64,000 bases of DNA from positions 1 to 64,000 of the forward strand of contig JAMPGX010000014.1 in NCBI GenBank assembly GCA_023663725.1. The letters run 5' to 3'. A program made the translations under genes and the position numbers. The notes under the pieces were generated by a model, which searched no databases, was not told the DNA's origin, and was given only the letters and a program-made list of their open reading frames with translations. This document shows, one piece after another, positions 27,688-36,836 of the stretch. The DNA comes from a bacterium. GTDB lineage: Bacteria > Bacillota > Clostridia > Lachnospirales > Lachnospiraceae. Within the stretch, counting starts at the first letter, position 1, and each line of letters starts with the position of its first letter.

Positions 27688-28248
27688 TTATTGCGGGGTT
27701 GTCCTCTGATTGGCCATATCTTCTCTGCTCCATTGCACTATCTCGCCATATGCAAAGGGACGGTACTCTCCGGTTACTGCCTGCATCATTATGGCGTGGC
27801 CGGCAACAACTACCCTCTCATAGACCGCGTACTTCTCCAGCACTTTCAATACCCTGTCCCGCACCAGCTGGCGACTTTCCCACGTCCTCTCGCCCTCTGG
27901 CGGATAAACACCTTCGCAGGCATCATATTCCTGGCACAGCCGCAATAACTCCTCCTGCTCCCTCACACTGTGTGTCCTGTCGGAATCCCATTCGTGAAGA
28001 TCCCGTTCAACGCACAGGCGGATACTCAGCTCGCGGGCCATAATGCCAGCGCTCTGCAGCGCCCTCGCATAAGGAGAGGAGATAATAATCTGCGGACTCA
28101 CCTTTCGCAGTTCGCGGGCGGCCGCCAGAATCTGCTCCTCCCCTGACGCGGTCAGTCCGGCAAATTCTTTTCCGAAAGGGATATTGCCCCAATCCCCCAC
28201 GCTCTGATAATCCGGCTCTCCATGTCTCACAAAATAAAATATCGTCAT
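27688..28248 (-). CDS. Histidine phosphatase (phosphoglycerate mutase-like) family protein
   Basis: A 186-residue enzyme with the RHGEPDY motif near the N terminus (catalytic His9), SSPYARALQSA and the second histidine in VAGHAIMM. This is the standard layout of the branch that includes CobC and small broad-specificity phosphatases. An AAGAGGT site precedes the ATG. It follows the Nudix gene by 38 bp, so the two may act together on nucleotide or sugar phosphates. The natural substrate cannot be read from the sequence. Confidence 0.92.
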   Translation of the reverse strand: MTIFYFVRHGEPDYQSVGDWGNIPFGKEFAGLTASGEEQILAAARELRKVSPQIIISSPYARALQSAGIMARELSIRLCVERDLHEWDSDRTHSVREQEELLRLCQEYDACEGVYPPEGERTWESRQLVRDRVLKVLEKYAVYERVVVAGHAIMMQAVTGEYRPFAYGEIVQWSREDMANQRTTPQ

Positions 28249-28286
28249 CGGATACCTCTTTCCGCATTCCCAGCCTCATCCGCACC

Positions 28287-28715
28287 TCACGCATAGGCCC
28301 TCAGCATCCTCTCGATCATCTCCAGATCCTTCTTCTCCTCCTCCCTGTCATAGGTATAATTCTCCGGAACCGAGTCAAAAAGCTCGATGCGCCCCATCTC
28401 ATTCTCCGGCAGCACTCCCAGGGAATGGGCCTCCGCGTAGTAAACCCGGCCGTTGTTGCGTCCCTTTCCGTCCTCCCACACGAACTCATAATCCCACAGC
28501 GGAATCAACCGTACGTCGGTAATTCCCGTCTCCTCATACAATTCGCGCCTGGCAGCCTCCATCGGTGTCTCACCCTGTTCTACATGGCCGCCCGGATGCT
28601 CAAAGCTCCGCCGGTATTTGTGCCAGCAATAGACCCATTTGTCTTGATATCGGGTAAAGATCACTACGAATTCGATATGCTCCAGCCTTCCCGCCGGATA
28701 GCCTGTCTTGGGCAT
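28287..28715 (-). CDS. Nudix hydrolase
   Basis: A 142-residue Nudix protein. The box runs over residues 43-65 with GGHVEQGETPMEAARREL followed by YEETGI, and contains the metal-binding REXXEE glutamates. Nudix enzymes split nucleoside diphosphates linked to another group. An AAGGAG site lies just before the start. It is probably co-transcribed with the histidine phosphatase. The particular substrate is unknown. Confidence 0.93.
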   Translation of the reverse strand: MPKTGYPAGRLEHIEFVVIFTRYQDKWVYCWHKYRRSFEHPGGHVEQGETPMEAARRELYEETGITDVRLIPLWDYEFVWEDGKGRNNGRVYYAEAHSLGVLPENEMGRIELFDSVPENYTYDREEEKKDLEMIERMLRAYA

Positions 28716-29035
28716 GTGCTTTCTCCTTTCCTTTCGAGCGATTGCCTATACCATATCTAGTTATTTATTTTATCATATTATGGAGCATTTGGCATCCTGT
28801 TTTTTACTTTTTACACTTTTCATTTTCTGTAGATAATGTTATGATACATTATGTATAGGTCCAGAGAGGGAAAAATGACCGACAGCCAATATTGGGAACA
28901 GTCAGTACTTTTTTTCTTAATTGTGTGAAATTGTGTGAAGTCATATCTTTGAGCACTGTATTCCGTTCTTGTTCACGGATATTTCTGCCAATTAACAAGA
29001 ATAGGCTAAACATACACAACAGAAAGGAACACATA
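28716..29035 (+). promoter_or_regulatory. Divergent intergenic region with possible attenuator and tandem repeat
   Basis: This 320-bp gap separates the divergent Nudix gene and the 29036 operon. A 17-codon frame with an AGAGGG site begins at 28875 and overlaps a hairpin (about 28875-28907, core CCAATATTGG) followed by seven T at 28909-28915, which resembles an attenuator. Directly after it TTGTGTGAA occurs twice (28921-28929 and 28931-28939), a possible operator. An AT-rich promoter-like stretch lies at 28811-28845. None of this is tested. Confidence 0.4.
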
Positions 29036-29398
29036 ATGGAGACTACAAAACTGGAACAGCTGGAAGCGCTGGAGACACTGGCGCAGTTCAATGACCGCCT
29101 GCTGAACAATCTTCCGACATTGATCAGCGAATTATCCGGTGGACGGAAGACGGACACCGACGCATATCTGAAAAATATCATTGAAATCATCGGCTGGGAG
29201 ATTACCGTCATGAATGCCATCTCTGCACTGTTTGAGGAAGCCAAGGTATCGATGGATAAAGAGGAGTTCAATCAATCCGTGCTGGCCCTGAACTCTGCGC
29301 TGGCCTCTGGAACGGATTCGGAGATCGCCACTGCCCTTGGAAACCTGACACCGCATTTTGAGACGCTGCGGACAGCGGCACAGGAAATTCTTGCCTAG
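29036..29398 (+). CDS. Small acidic helical protein, unknown function
   Basis: A 120-residue acidic protein without signal peptide or membrane segment, predicted by eye to be nearly all helical with leucine-rich heptads. The ATG at 29036 has an AAAGGA site; a longer frame from 28892 lacks one. It lies 16 bp before a CgeB-like glycosyltransferase and is surely co-transcribed with it. A role as a partner or chaperone for glycosylation is only a guess. No family is recognised. Confidence 0.7.
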   Translation: METTKLEQLEALETLAQFNDRLLNNLPTLISELSGGRKTDTDAYLKNIIEIIGWEITVMNAISALFEEAKVSMDKEEFNQSVLALNSALASGTDSEIATALGNLTPHFETLRTAAQEILA

Positions 29399-29414
29399 AA
29401 AGAGAATTCTTACG

Positions 29415-30569
29415 ATGAAAATACTTTTTTATGACATGGGAAGTTATACTTATCAGGACCTTCTGTACTATCTGAAAAAAGCCGGCCATCAGTGCAGAAC
29501 TGTCTACTACCGTTTTGCGGACAGGTTTGAGGATGATTTTTTCGTCTACCGTTTCTCGCGGTATCTGACAGAGGATTCCTATGACGCGGTCATCAGCGTC
29601 AACTTTTTCCCGCTGGTGGCGCGGCTGTGCCATGAGCACAATATCAAGTATCTGGCCTGGAGCTATGACAGTCCTCTGGAGGAGGGGCTGAAGGAATACT
29701 TCTCTTATGAGACCAACCATATCTTTCTGTTTGACCGCATAGAGGTGGAGCAGTACCGCTCCGAGGGGTATAACCGGGTATTCCATCTGCCTCTGGCTGT
29801 GAACGCCAAGCGGCTGGACGCCCTGTCTTTTACCCCCGCGCAGATCGACTCCTGGCGGGCGGATGTCTCCTTTGTGGGAAAGCTCTATGATTCCCCTCTG
29901 GAAACGCTGCTCTTTCCGGCAGACGAATACTGCAAGGGATTCGTGGAAGGGCTGATTCAGGCGCAGCTGCGGGTCTACGGCTATAATTTTCTGGAAGCTC
30001 TGATCACAGATGAGTTCTTAGAAAAGCTGAACGATTCCTTTCGAAAGCTCGGACAGACCGCCGTCTCCCTCAACCGCCGAGGACTGGCCTTTGCCATCGC
30101 CGCCCAGATCACCCATCTGGAGCGTACCTTTCTGATCGAGCAGATGGGGGAACTGTACGACACCCATTTTTACTCCGCGGAGCGCTATGACTTTGCCACT
30201 CCTGTGAAGTACTGCGGCCTGGTGAAATACCTCACGGAGATGCCGGGCGTTTTCCGGTACAGCCGCCTGAACCTCTGCCCGACCTTAAAGAGCATCCAGT
30301 CCGGCATCCCGCTGCGTTCCCTGGATATCATGGGGGCCGGGGGGCTGCTGTTTTCCAACTTCCAGCCGGAGCTGGCGGAGTATTTTGAGGATCAACGGGA
30401 TGTGCTCATGTATGAGAGCATGGAGGATGCCTTTGCTAAGGCGGATTTTTACCTGAAACACGAGGATATGCGCAGAGAGATCGCCCTGAACGGATACCGG
30501 AAGGTCTGTCAGGATTTTACCTATCCGGACAGAATCAGACAGATGTTGGAGACAGCGGGGTTAGCTTAG
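29415..30569 (+). CDS. CgeB-like glycosyltransferase
   Basis: A 384-residue GT-B-type protein of the CgeB/DUF3880 group. The N-terminal half contains LAWSYDSPLEE, a motif typical of these proteins. The C-terminal half has SIQSGIPLRSLDIMGAGG and LVxx-type tail helices that match the donor-binding domain of CgeB-like transferases. The ATG at 29415 is chosen because the frame upstream (to 29358) lies inside the preceding gene. These proteins often accompany flagellin genes in Clostridia, where protein glycosylation is suspected. The sugar donor and target are unknown. Confidence 0.82.
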   Translation: MKILFYDMGSYTYQDLLYYLKKAGHQCRTVYYRFADRFEDDFFVYRFSRYLTEDSYDAVISVNFFPLVARLCHEHNIKYLAWSYDSPLEEGLKEYFSYETNHIFLFDRIEVEQYRSEGYNRVFHLPLAVNAKRLDALSFTPAQIDSWRADVSFVGKLYDSPLETLLFPADEYCKGFVEGLIQAQLRVYGYNFLEALITDEFLEKLNDSFRKLGQTAVSLNRRGLAFAIAAQITHLERTFLIEQMGELYDTHFYSAERYDFATPVKYCGLVKYLTEMPGVFRYSRLNLCPTLKSIQSGIPLRSLDIMGAGGLLFSNFQPELAEYFEDQRDVLMYESMEDAFAKADFYLKHEDMRREIALNGYRKVCQDFTYPDRIRQMLETAGLA

Positions 30570-30595
30570 GGCTGGCGGTGCTGTCTCTGCCCGAT

Positions 30596-31093
30596 CTATA
30601 CCTCCAGCATGCTTTCCCTGAGCACTTCCCCATATGCCGCGTACAGAACACGCGCATTATGCTCCTGCGTCGGGCCATCATCAGCCTTCCAGCCCTCCAA
30701 TACCTTTAGATACGGCAGATCGGGATACCGCCTCGTCAGCCGCTCCCTGCTACTCTCCGAAGCACAGTAAAAGAACATGGAGATATTTAACGGTTTGGCC
30801 AGATACGGTTCGTTGGGCAGATTTTCGTGGAGCAACAGGTGAAGCTGCTTACATCTCAGCAGATTATAGCCCACATTGTCTGTAAGCGTACACTGCTCGA
30901 AACCGGGAAGGTCTACCGTGATCAGCAGTTGCGGGTCCTGAGACTTGATCTCGTGGAAAATAGCATCCGCATTTTGCGCCGTATAGCGCAGACAGAGAAC
31001 CTCCGCCTTCTTCTCCTCTGTCAGTTTTCGCTGAAATTCTTCCATGCCGCCTATATTGTTTACCGGCTGTTCTGAGATAATCATAATCTTCAT
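30596..31093 (-). CDS. Hypothetical protein, possibly glycosyltransferase-related
   Basis: A 165-residue protein with alternating strand and helix pattern, starting MKIMIISEQ and containing DPQLLITVDLPGFEQC. This resembles the N-terminal Rossmann half of CgeB-like transferases without the donor-binding half. It faces the CgeB-like gene tail to tail with 26 bp between them. It may be a stand-alone binding protein or a shortened transferase. No catalytic residue can be named. Confidence 0.6.
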   Translation of the reverse strand: MKIMIISEQPVNNIGGMEEFQRKLTEEKKAEVLCLRYTAQNADAIFHEIKSQDPQLLITVDLPGFEQCTLTDNVGYNLLRCKQLHLLLHENLPNEPYLAKPLNISMFFYCASESSRERLTRRYPDLPYLKVLEGWKADDGPTQEHNARVLYAAYGEVLRESMLEV

Positions 31094-31241
31094 TGTCTGT
31101 ACCCGCCTATCAAAAAATCTGTTGTGTCAAAACGAAATGGTTTTCACTCCATATCATCTCATAGTTCTGATTAACGCTCCCTACCGTCCTAGCCATAATC
31201 CATTCCTTTTCAACGCATATTGCTTCTTACAAAAATACGAA

Positions 31242-32068
31242 TTAGCAACCAAGACTCCCTATGATTTCTTCCAGTCTGTCCGCCCAAGTTTGATCGGCGG
31301 CTCTCTGTCTTTGATTATCTATGATCGTTTTCGCATATTCTGGGCTAGCATCTCGATAATTTTTTCCTGATACATCGCCCTGATCGTGCGAACCACATCC
31401 CTGTACACAGCATATATACAAATGAGCTGCATCTGCTCCGTCGGTTCTGGAGCCATCGTTTTCTTCATCTCGTTTTATATATCTCTCATCTCTCGACCCA
31501 CCGTGAGGTACAAAGATGGATTTTCGGTATATTGGATAATAGCGCTTAGTAAATTGATCGTGATATCCATCAATGGATACGATCTGCATACAGTTTAAGT
31601 TAAGATCCAAAGTACTTTTGTAAAATATAGGTGTATCTACCTGTATATTATGTAATTTGACATTTTTTATCTCCCAGTAATTCTCTCCATTCCCAATGGG
31701 TAGATTGACCCCTGTATTATTAAACGTAATAACATGTGTATTTTCATCAATCTCAGAATCCATCTCAAGGATTTTCAGAAAAAAATCATTCTCTGTGGTG
31801 TCTATAAAAACAGCGTTTCGTGTCCGCACAGCCATATAGTCAATAAAATAACACAGTGTCTCCAACTTCCCTTTTTAAAAAATGGTCATAGCTATCCTCC
31901 CCACTTATTCTTTCCATCTGCCTATCAATACTTTTTCCCGCAAAAGGCAAAGCCGTACTCCTCGTCGAACTGCATCTTGAACTCCAGGAACATTGCATTT
32001 CTATAGCGATGATCCGTGATCGCGTCATCCTCCAGATCCTGGCTCCCTATGTTTGCCATCCTTGCCAT
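31242..32068 (-). pseudogene. Broken CgeB-like glycosyltransferase gene
   Basis: The remains read in the minus direction. An ATG at 32068 with a GGAAGGG site starts a 75-residue frame that ends at 31840. The next frame, ending at 31242, carries on the sequence after a frame change near 31860 (CYFIDYMAVR ... IFVPHGGS, a CgeB-like feature). From about 31490 the likely coding frame shifts again, to one encoding VYRDVVRTIRAMYQEKIIEM. The donor-binding domain is missing. At least two frame changes plus an internal deletion make a working protein unlikely. Confidence 0.6.
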
Positions 32069-32244
32069 AATATACCCTTCCACAGCTATTTCCCTACCTT
32101 CATATTTTCAGTATATCTGTTTCTTTCTGTAAAGTCAAATATCTCACTATAATTCAAATTGCCACTATTTATTTTCTACGAATTATGCTAAGATACATAT
32201 ATAAAAAATTTTTGGTTAAAAGGGAAGATAAAAGAGGTGAAAAC

Positions 32245-32796
32245 ATGATGACGCCATCCGAGCTGTGTCAGGAGACAGAAGAATATTTTCAGCAGTTGAA
32301 CCATGACAAGGCTGCCGCACAGAACGCTTACCAGCATATTCTCGACACGATCGATGCAGCGCTTGCGAGAAACGACTATGCCTTGCTGGAAGGGTTAATC
32401 CCCTATATCGAATCCAGCGATGGACAGCTTGCTTTACAATACATCGGCAAGACCCACCGCCTTCTGCGTATGCTGAATATCATTGCTCTGGAAAATAAGT
32501 ATCACCGGCCGCCTTTCTGCATAGATTGCGACAACGCCAGCGCTCTGTGGGAAAAATATATGCTGACTCTGTTCGCTTTTCGCCGTCTGCTCTTTCAGCT
32601 CTCGGACAGCTCTGCTGAGGAGGCGGTGGCCTATCTGCAGAGCCGCCCCCTATCCCATTTTGCCGCCTATTTGTTGACTCAGGATGACCGTCTGATACCA
32701 GACCGTGAACTGTATGAGAATATAGCTGCCGTCTACGCGCAGGAGTGGAATGCGGCGGATACACAACAGTTTTTTGCGCTGGCTGGACTGTCTTAG
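32245..32796 (+). CDS. Hypothetical helical protein paired with a glycosyltransferase
   Basis: A 183-residue mostly helical acidic protein. The chosen ATG at 32245 follows AGAGGTGA; a longer frame to 32185 has no site. It is 50 bp ahead of a PF13712-type glycosyltransferase. The same pairing, a helical protein then a PF13712-type transferase, recurs at 38263-39583, so the two genes form a repeated module. The protein could be a TPR-like partner that recognises the target. No family is recognised. Confidence 0.7.
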   Translation: MMTPSELCQETEEYFQQLNHDKAAAQNAYQHILDTIDAALARNDYALLEGLIPYIESSDGQLALQYIGKTHRLLRMLNIIALENKYHRPPFCIDCDNASALWEKYMLTLFAFRRLLFQLSDSSAEEAVAYLQSRPLSHFAAYLLTQDDRLIPDRELYENIAAVYAQEWNAADTQQFFALAGLS

Positions 32797-32846
32797 TCAC
32801 ACCGCACCGACTCAGCCATTGCCGCCTTATGTACGGAGGAGTTTAT

Positions 32847-33590
32847 ATGAACGACCATAAATTCGCCTTTATCATATGCACCAATGATGCTTTACTCTTG
32901 GAGGAGAGTCTGCACTACATCGACCATCTGGCTGTTCCTGCCGGATATGAGACCGAATTGCTCACGATAGGAGATGCGCCCTGTATGACTCAGGGCTACA
33001 ATGAGGCCATGCAGACCTCCGACGCGAAATACAAGATCTATATACATCAGGATGTATTCCTCCTAAACCGAAATATCCTGCAGGATCTTCTGTCCATATT
33101 CAGCTCGGACCCTCAGATCGGTATGATCGGTCTGGTGGGCGCTGAGAGAGTTGCCGCGGACGGCGTCATGTGGCATACCCACAGAACCGGCAATATCTAT
33201 ACAAACCCACCCATCGCCCCCTATCCCGCGCTTGCCGACTATCGTTACAGCCCCCAGGAAGGCTGGGAGTATGTCGCGATGATAGACGGATTCTTTATGG
33301 CCACCTGCCGTGATCTGCCATGGAACACTGACCGACTGGACGGCTGGGATTTTTATGACGTCTACCAGAGTATACATTTTTTATCAGAAGGGTACAAGAT
33401 CGCCGTTCCCCGCCAAAGACATCCCTGGTGTTTGCATGACAATAACGGACTGATGAATCTGTCCCATTATGAGCGCTATCGTCGAATGTTTATGCAAGAT
33501 TACCGACAATATCTGGGAGTCTCTTACCAGGAGATCCTTTCCGATGCCTCCAACGGCCACTCGCTCATATCACCCTCAGATATTCCATGA
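32847..33590 (+). CDS. Glycosyltransferase, GT2-like family PF13712 (copy 1)
   Basis: A 247-residue GT-A-type protein. Features are the N-terminal FAFIICTND, then GYNEAMQTSDAKYKIYIHQD, where the HQD replaces the usual DXD metal site, and a later IDGFFMATCRDLPW acceptor-side motif. The ATG at 32847 has ACGGAGGAG 7 bp upstream. It is clearly related to the product of 38924-39583 (same opening and same HQD motif). Its end overlaps the convergent aepY gene by 26 bp. The sugar is not known; transfer in surface glycan synthesis is inferred. Confidence 0.88.
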   Translation: MNDHKFAFIICTNDALLLEESLHYIDHLAVPAGYETELLTIGDAPCMTQGYNEAMQTSDAKYKIYIHQDVFLLNRNILQDLLSIFSSDPQIGMIGLVGAERVAADGVMWHTHRTGNIYTNPPIAPYPALADYRYSPQEGWEYVAMIDGFFMATCRDLPWNTDRLDGWDFYDVYQSIHFLSEGYKIAVPRQRHPWCLHDNNGLMNLSHYERYRRMFMQDYRQYLGVSYQEILSDASNGHSLISPSDIP

Positions 33591-34686
33591 ATCCAACCTT
33601 GTTGTCCACAGGACTGGTAGAGGGTCTGCCCAAGTCTGCTCTGGCCCCAATAGCGCATTTTACTTCTATCATAGTTAGTCGATGCCCCGTTTTCGCCGCG
33701 GCAAGCTCCCTGTCCAGCGCCTCAAAGCTGTCCACCGACACAGCATAGGAATAGCCGCATGCCTTGGCTATGGCCGGCAGATCAATCTGTCCCGCCACCG
33801 TGGGCATCCCCCCCACAGTCTCATGGGCCCCATTGTTAATTACCACATGCACGAGATTATGAGGATGGCTTGAGCCGATCACAGCCATCGCCCCCATGTG
33901 CATCAGCACGGCGCCGTCCCCGTCAATGCACCAGACGGTAGCATGCGGCTTATTGATTGCAATGCCCAGAGCGATAGAGGAACTGTGTCCCATGGAGCCG
34001 ACCGTCAGGAAGTCATACTTATGGCTCTGCCCATTGGCGCTCCTTATCTCATACAATTCCCGACTGGCTTTCCCCGTTGTCGAGACAATCGGATCCTCCC
34101 CAGATACAGCCGTAATGTGCCTTATGATCTCCTCCCGCGTCATCGCGTTCCCGTTCTCATATTCCACATTCCTGTCGTAAGCTAAAGCGCCTTTCCGCAC
34201 CACGAACGAGACGCTCTTTCCTGCGGCAAGCACCTCTCTGAACCCTCTCATAACCTCGCTCAACTCCTGAGGTTCCGTTTCTTTGCTCACTACAAAGGAA
34301 GCGATGTCCATATCCTCCAACAGCCTGAGCGTAATCTCCCCCTGATAGACATGCTGGGGCTCATCGTGAACGCCCGGCTCCCCCCGCCATCCGATGATGA
34401 ACAAGGTAGGGATAGCATAGACCCTGTCATTTAACAGCGATGCCACAGGGTTAATGATATTACCCTGCCCGCTGTTCTGCATATATACCGCGGGAATCCT
34501 GCCCGTGGCCAGATGGTAGCCTGCGGCTATCGCGGTACAGTTTCCCTCATTGGCAGCTATCAGATGATGGGCAGGGTCAATGCCATATGTGCGCATCAGA
34601 TAATTGCACAGGGCTTTCAACTGAGAATCCGGTACCCCCGTATAGAAATCGACGCCTAACATGCCCACAAACTCTTCTACTCTCAC
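33565..34686 (-). CDS. aepY: Phosphonopyruvate decarboxylase
   Basis: A 373-residue ThDP enzyme that turns phosphonopyruvate into phosphonoacetaldehyde, pulling the unfavourable PEP mutase step forward. The pyrimidine-binding half shows FYTGVPDS and ANEGNCTAIAAGY with the catalytic glutamate. The diphosphate half shows the GDG-type motif CIDGDGAVLMHMG followed by INNGAHETVGG. Length fits the family. It is the last gene of a four-gene operon (phnW, pepM, cytidylyltransferase, aepY) and overlaps the preceding gene by 4 bp. Sulfopyruvate decarboxylase is a relative, but the pepM context makes phosphonopyruvate far more likely. Confidence 0.94.
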   Translation of the reverse strand: MRVEEFVGMLGVDFYTGVPDSQLKALCNYLMRTYGIDPAHHLIAANEGNCTAIAAGYHLATGRIPAVYMQNSGQGNIINPVASLLNDRVYAIPTLFIIGWRGEPGVHDEPQHVYQGEITLRLLEDMDIASFVVSKETEPQELSEVMRGFREVLAAGKSVSFVVRKGALAYDRNVEYENGNAMTREEIIRHITAVSGEDPIVSTTGKASRELYEIRSANGQSHKYDFLTVGSMGHSSSIALGIAINKPHATVWCIDGDGAVLMHMGAMAVIGSSHPHNLVHVVINNGAHETVGGMPTVAGQIDLPAIAKACGYSYAVSVDSFEALDRELAAAKTGHRLTMIEVKCAIGARADLGRPSTSPVDNKVGFMEYLRVI

Positions 34687-35405
34687 TTTCGCTCCCCTCC
34701 ATGACCAGCAGCCCGAAGCTGCATTTCCAACGCCTCCAGCTCTATTGGCGTGTCAATCTCATAGATGCAGTCTTCCTTGATCGGCTGCACATAAAGCCTG
34801 AGCTTATCTAAATTGCGATCCACTACCTCGTCCCAAAACAGGCTCTCATGTCCCTCGTCGCCATAAGCCTCCTCTATGGCATCCTTCAGAATCATCGCCT
34901 CTCTCTGTCGGAAAAAAGAGATACCCACCATATTATAGCAGTCGCGCCCACCCTTTCCCACACGGAGGATGTGTCCCTGTGAATCCTGTCCGAAGACCCA
35001 GTCTTCAGAATAGCCCGCCACATATTTGCCCCAATAACAGGACTGCGTCATATGCGCCTCAAAGACCTCTGGCCCTGCGATATATAAATCCGCCTCACAG
35101 ATAAAGCAATCACCTTTCTCAAGTACAGAGGCCGCGTAATGGACAGATGAAATATTGTTCACCGATTGATAATCCGGATTGGCGATCAGAGTAACGTTGT
35201 CATACTTCCTCTCCAGATAGTCAAACTGCTCCTTCAGATATCCAACCACCACATATATGCCGGCAACGCCTCTTCTCTGCAGACCCGCAATTACCGTCTC
35301 GATCATAGGTACCCCGTTTACCTTGATCAGGGGCTTTGGCGTACTCTCCGTAAGAGGGCGCATCCTGGTTCCCATTCCTGACGCCATAACAATTGCATAT
35401 TCCAT
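34683..35405 (-). CDS. Nucleotidyltransferase, probable AEP (or phosphocholine-like) cytidylyltransferase
   Basis: A 240-residue enzyme of the LicC/PntC group, with the activating loop MASGMGTRMRPLTESTPKPL and the NNISS motif near residue 90. The ATG at 35405 has GGGGAGAG upstream and places the loop at residue 8; a longer frame to 35480 is not needed. Because it lies between pepM and aepY I infer that it makes CMP-2-aminoethylphosphonate from CTP and AEP, as PntC does. It is related to the licC product at 41137-41853, so the two may have divided labour between AEP and phosphocholine. Confidence 0.85.
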   Translation of the reverse strand: MEYAIVMASGMGTRMRPLTESTPKPLIKVNGVPMIETVIAGLQRRGVAGIYVVVGYLKEQFDYLERKYDNVTLIANPDYQSVNNISSVHYAASVLEKGDCFICEADLYIAGPEVFEAHMTQSCYWGKYVAGYSEDWVFGQDSQGHILRVGKGGRDCYNMVGISFFRQREAMILKDAIEEAYGDEGHESLFWDEVVDRNLDKLRLYVQPIKEDCIYEIDTPIELEALEMQLRAAGHGGERK

Positions 35406-35495
35406 TACTAACTCTCCCCTATATGCCGCCAGGCAACCCGCCTGCGGCACTGCGCCGATCCGTATTGGGACGTTCAACATCCCAACCGACTCCCT

Positions 35496-36791
35496 CTATA
35501 GCTCGTCAATCAATGTGAGTATCTCACTGATTGGCAGCAGCCTGCTGTCCACCTCCTGGGCACGATGGTTCCTCAAGATATCCTCGGCTGTCCGCTGCAT
35601 GGCCGGAAATGCGCTTCTGGTCAGCTGATTCGCATAGATCACAATGTTCACGCCATGCTTGATCAGCTCCTCCTCTGTGACAGAGTTGAAAGAGGTCGGG
35701 ACTACCACGATAGGAGTCTGTCTGTCTTCCTCCCGGAAGTTGTCACAGAACGCCAGAATCTCCGCCGGATCCTTTTTGCGGCTATGTATCATAATCCCAT
35801 CCGCGCCGGCACCCACATAAGCTCTGGCCCGCTGCAGTGCATCCTCCATGCCCTGCTCCAGAATCAGGCTTTCAATGCGGGCAATAACCATGAAGTCATC
35901 TGTCAACTGCGCCCTCTTGCCAATAGCGATCTTCTCGCAGAAATGCTCTATCGTATCCTGCGTCTGCGCCACCTCGGTGCCAAACAGCGAATTCCTCTTA
36001 AGCCCTGTCTTGTCCTCAATGATGATGGCGGAAACGCCCATCCTCTCCAGCGTGCGAACCGTGTAGGCAAAATGCTCCACCAGCCCCCCCGTATCCCCGT
36101 CAAAGATAATAGGTTTGGTCGTCACCTCCATGATATCGTCTATGGTGCGCAAGCGCGAGGTCAAGTCCACCAGCTCTATATCCGGCTTTCCCTTGGCTGT
36201 GGAATCACACAGCGAGCTTACCCACATCGCGTCAAACTGATCGAGTTCTCCGTTTCGCTCCACCACAGTCTTCTCAGCGATCAATCCTGTCAGACCGCTG
36301 TGTACCTCGATGGTCTTAACGATGGGACAGAGAGGCAGCAGACGCCGCAGCCTCTTCCTGCGATATTCAGGCATACCGGCCTTTTCCCGAATGCGTGCAT
36401 CAATTCTCTTCACATTGTCATTGTAGGTATAAGGCACATCTATGATCTCGCCGCCATATTCCCGCAATGTCTCCTCCACCCTGTCCCGCAACGCCCTCAA
36501 AGGACCACTTGTCCAGTTATCCCCGTGAATCACATAGTCCGGCCGGATACGGCGGATAACTTCATCATAGCTGATCTCGTCCTGCGTGACTATCTGGCTG
36601 ATCCCTGGAATCTCCGATACCATTCTGACTCTCTCCTCAAAGGAGACCGTGGGAAACCGATTGAAACGGATCATAGCGGCGTCGCTCAGGATACCGACTA
36701 CCACTTTCCCCCGCTCCATCGCCTTATAAAGAATATTTAGATGCCCCTCGTGAATTACATCCGTGCAAAAACAAGTATATACGGTCTTCAT
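35496..36791 (-). CDS. pepM: Phosphoenolpyruvate mutase with N-terminal nucleotidyltransferase domain
   Basis: A 431-residue bifunctional protein. Residues 1-130 are a TagD-like cytidylyltransferase fold with HEGH at 14-17. Residues 150-430 are a PEP mutase/isocitrate lyase-type barrel with the diagnostic EDKX5NS motif (Glu259 to Ser268). PEP mutase forms the carbon-phosphorus bond of phosphonopyruvate, the first step of nearly all natural phosphonates. The N-terminal domain is common in this subgroup but its exact reaction is unsettled. Since a separate CTP transferase gene follows, the operon has two possible CTP-using activities. Confidence 0.96.
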   Translation of the reverse strand: MKTVYTCFCTDVIHEGHLNILYKAMERGKVVVGILSDAAMIRFNRFPTVSFEERVRMVSEIPGISQIVTQDEISYDEVIRRIRPDYVIHGDNWTSGPLRALRDRVEETLREYGGEIIDVPYTYNDNVKRIDARIREKAGMPEYRRKRLRRLLPLCPIVKTIEVHSGLTGLIAEKTVVERNGELDQFDAMWVSSLCDSTAKGKPDIELVDLTSRLRTIDDIMEVTTKPIIFDGDTGGLVEHFAYTVRTLERMGVSAIIIEDKTGLKRNSLFGTEVAQTQDTIEHFCEKIAIGKRAQLTDDFMVIARIESLILEQGMEDALQRARAYVGAGADGIMIHSRKKDPAEILAFCDNFREEDRQTPIVVVPTSFNSVTEEELIKHGVNIVIYANQLTRSAFPAMQRTAEDILRNHRAQEVDSRLLPISEILTLIDEL

Positions 36792-36836
36792 CTCTTCTCT
36801 GTCCTCTCTTATCCTGCCGCTTTCCGCCGCAGGGTT

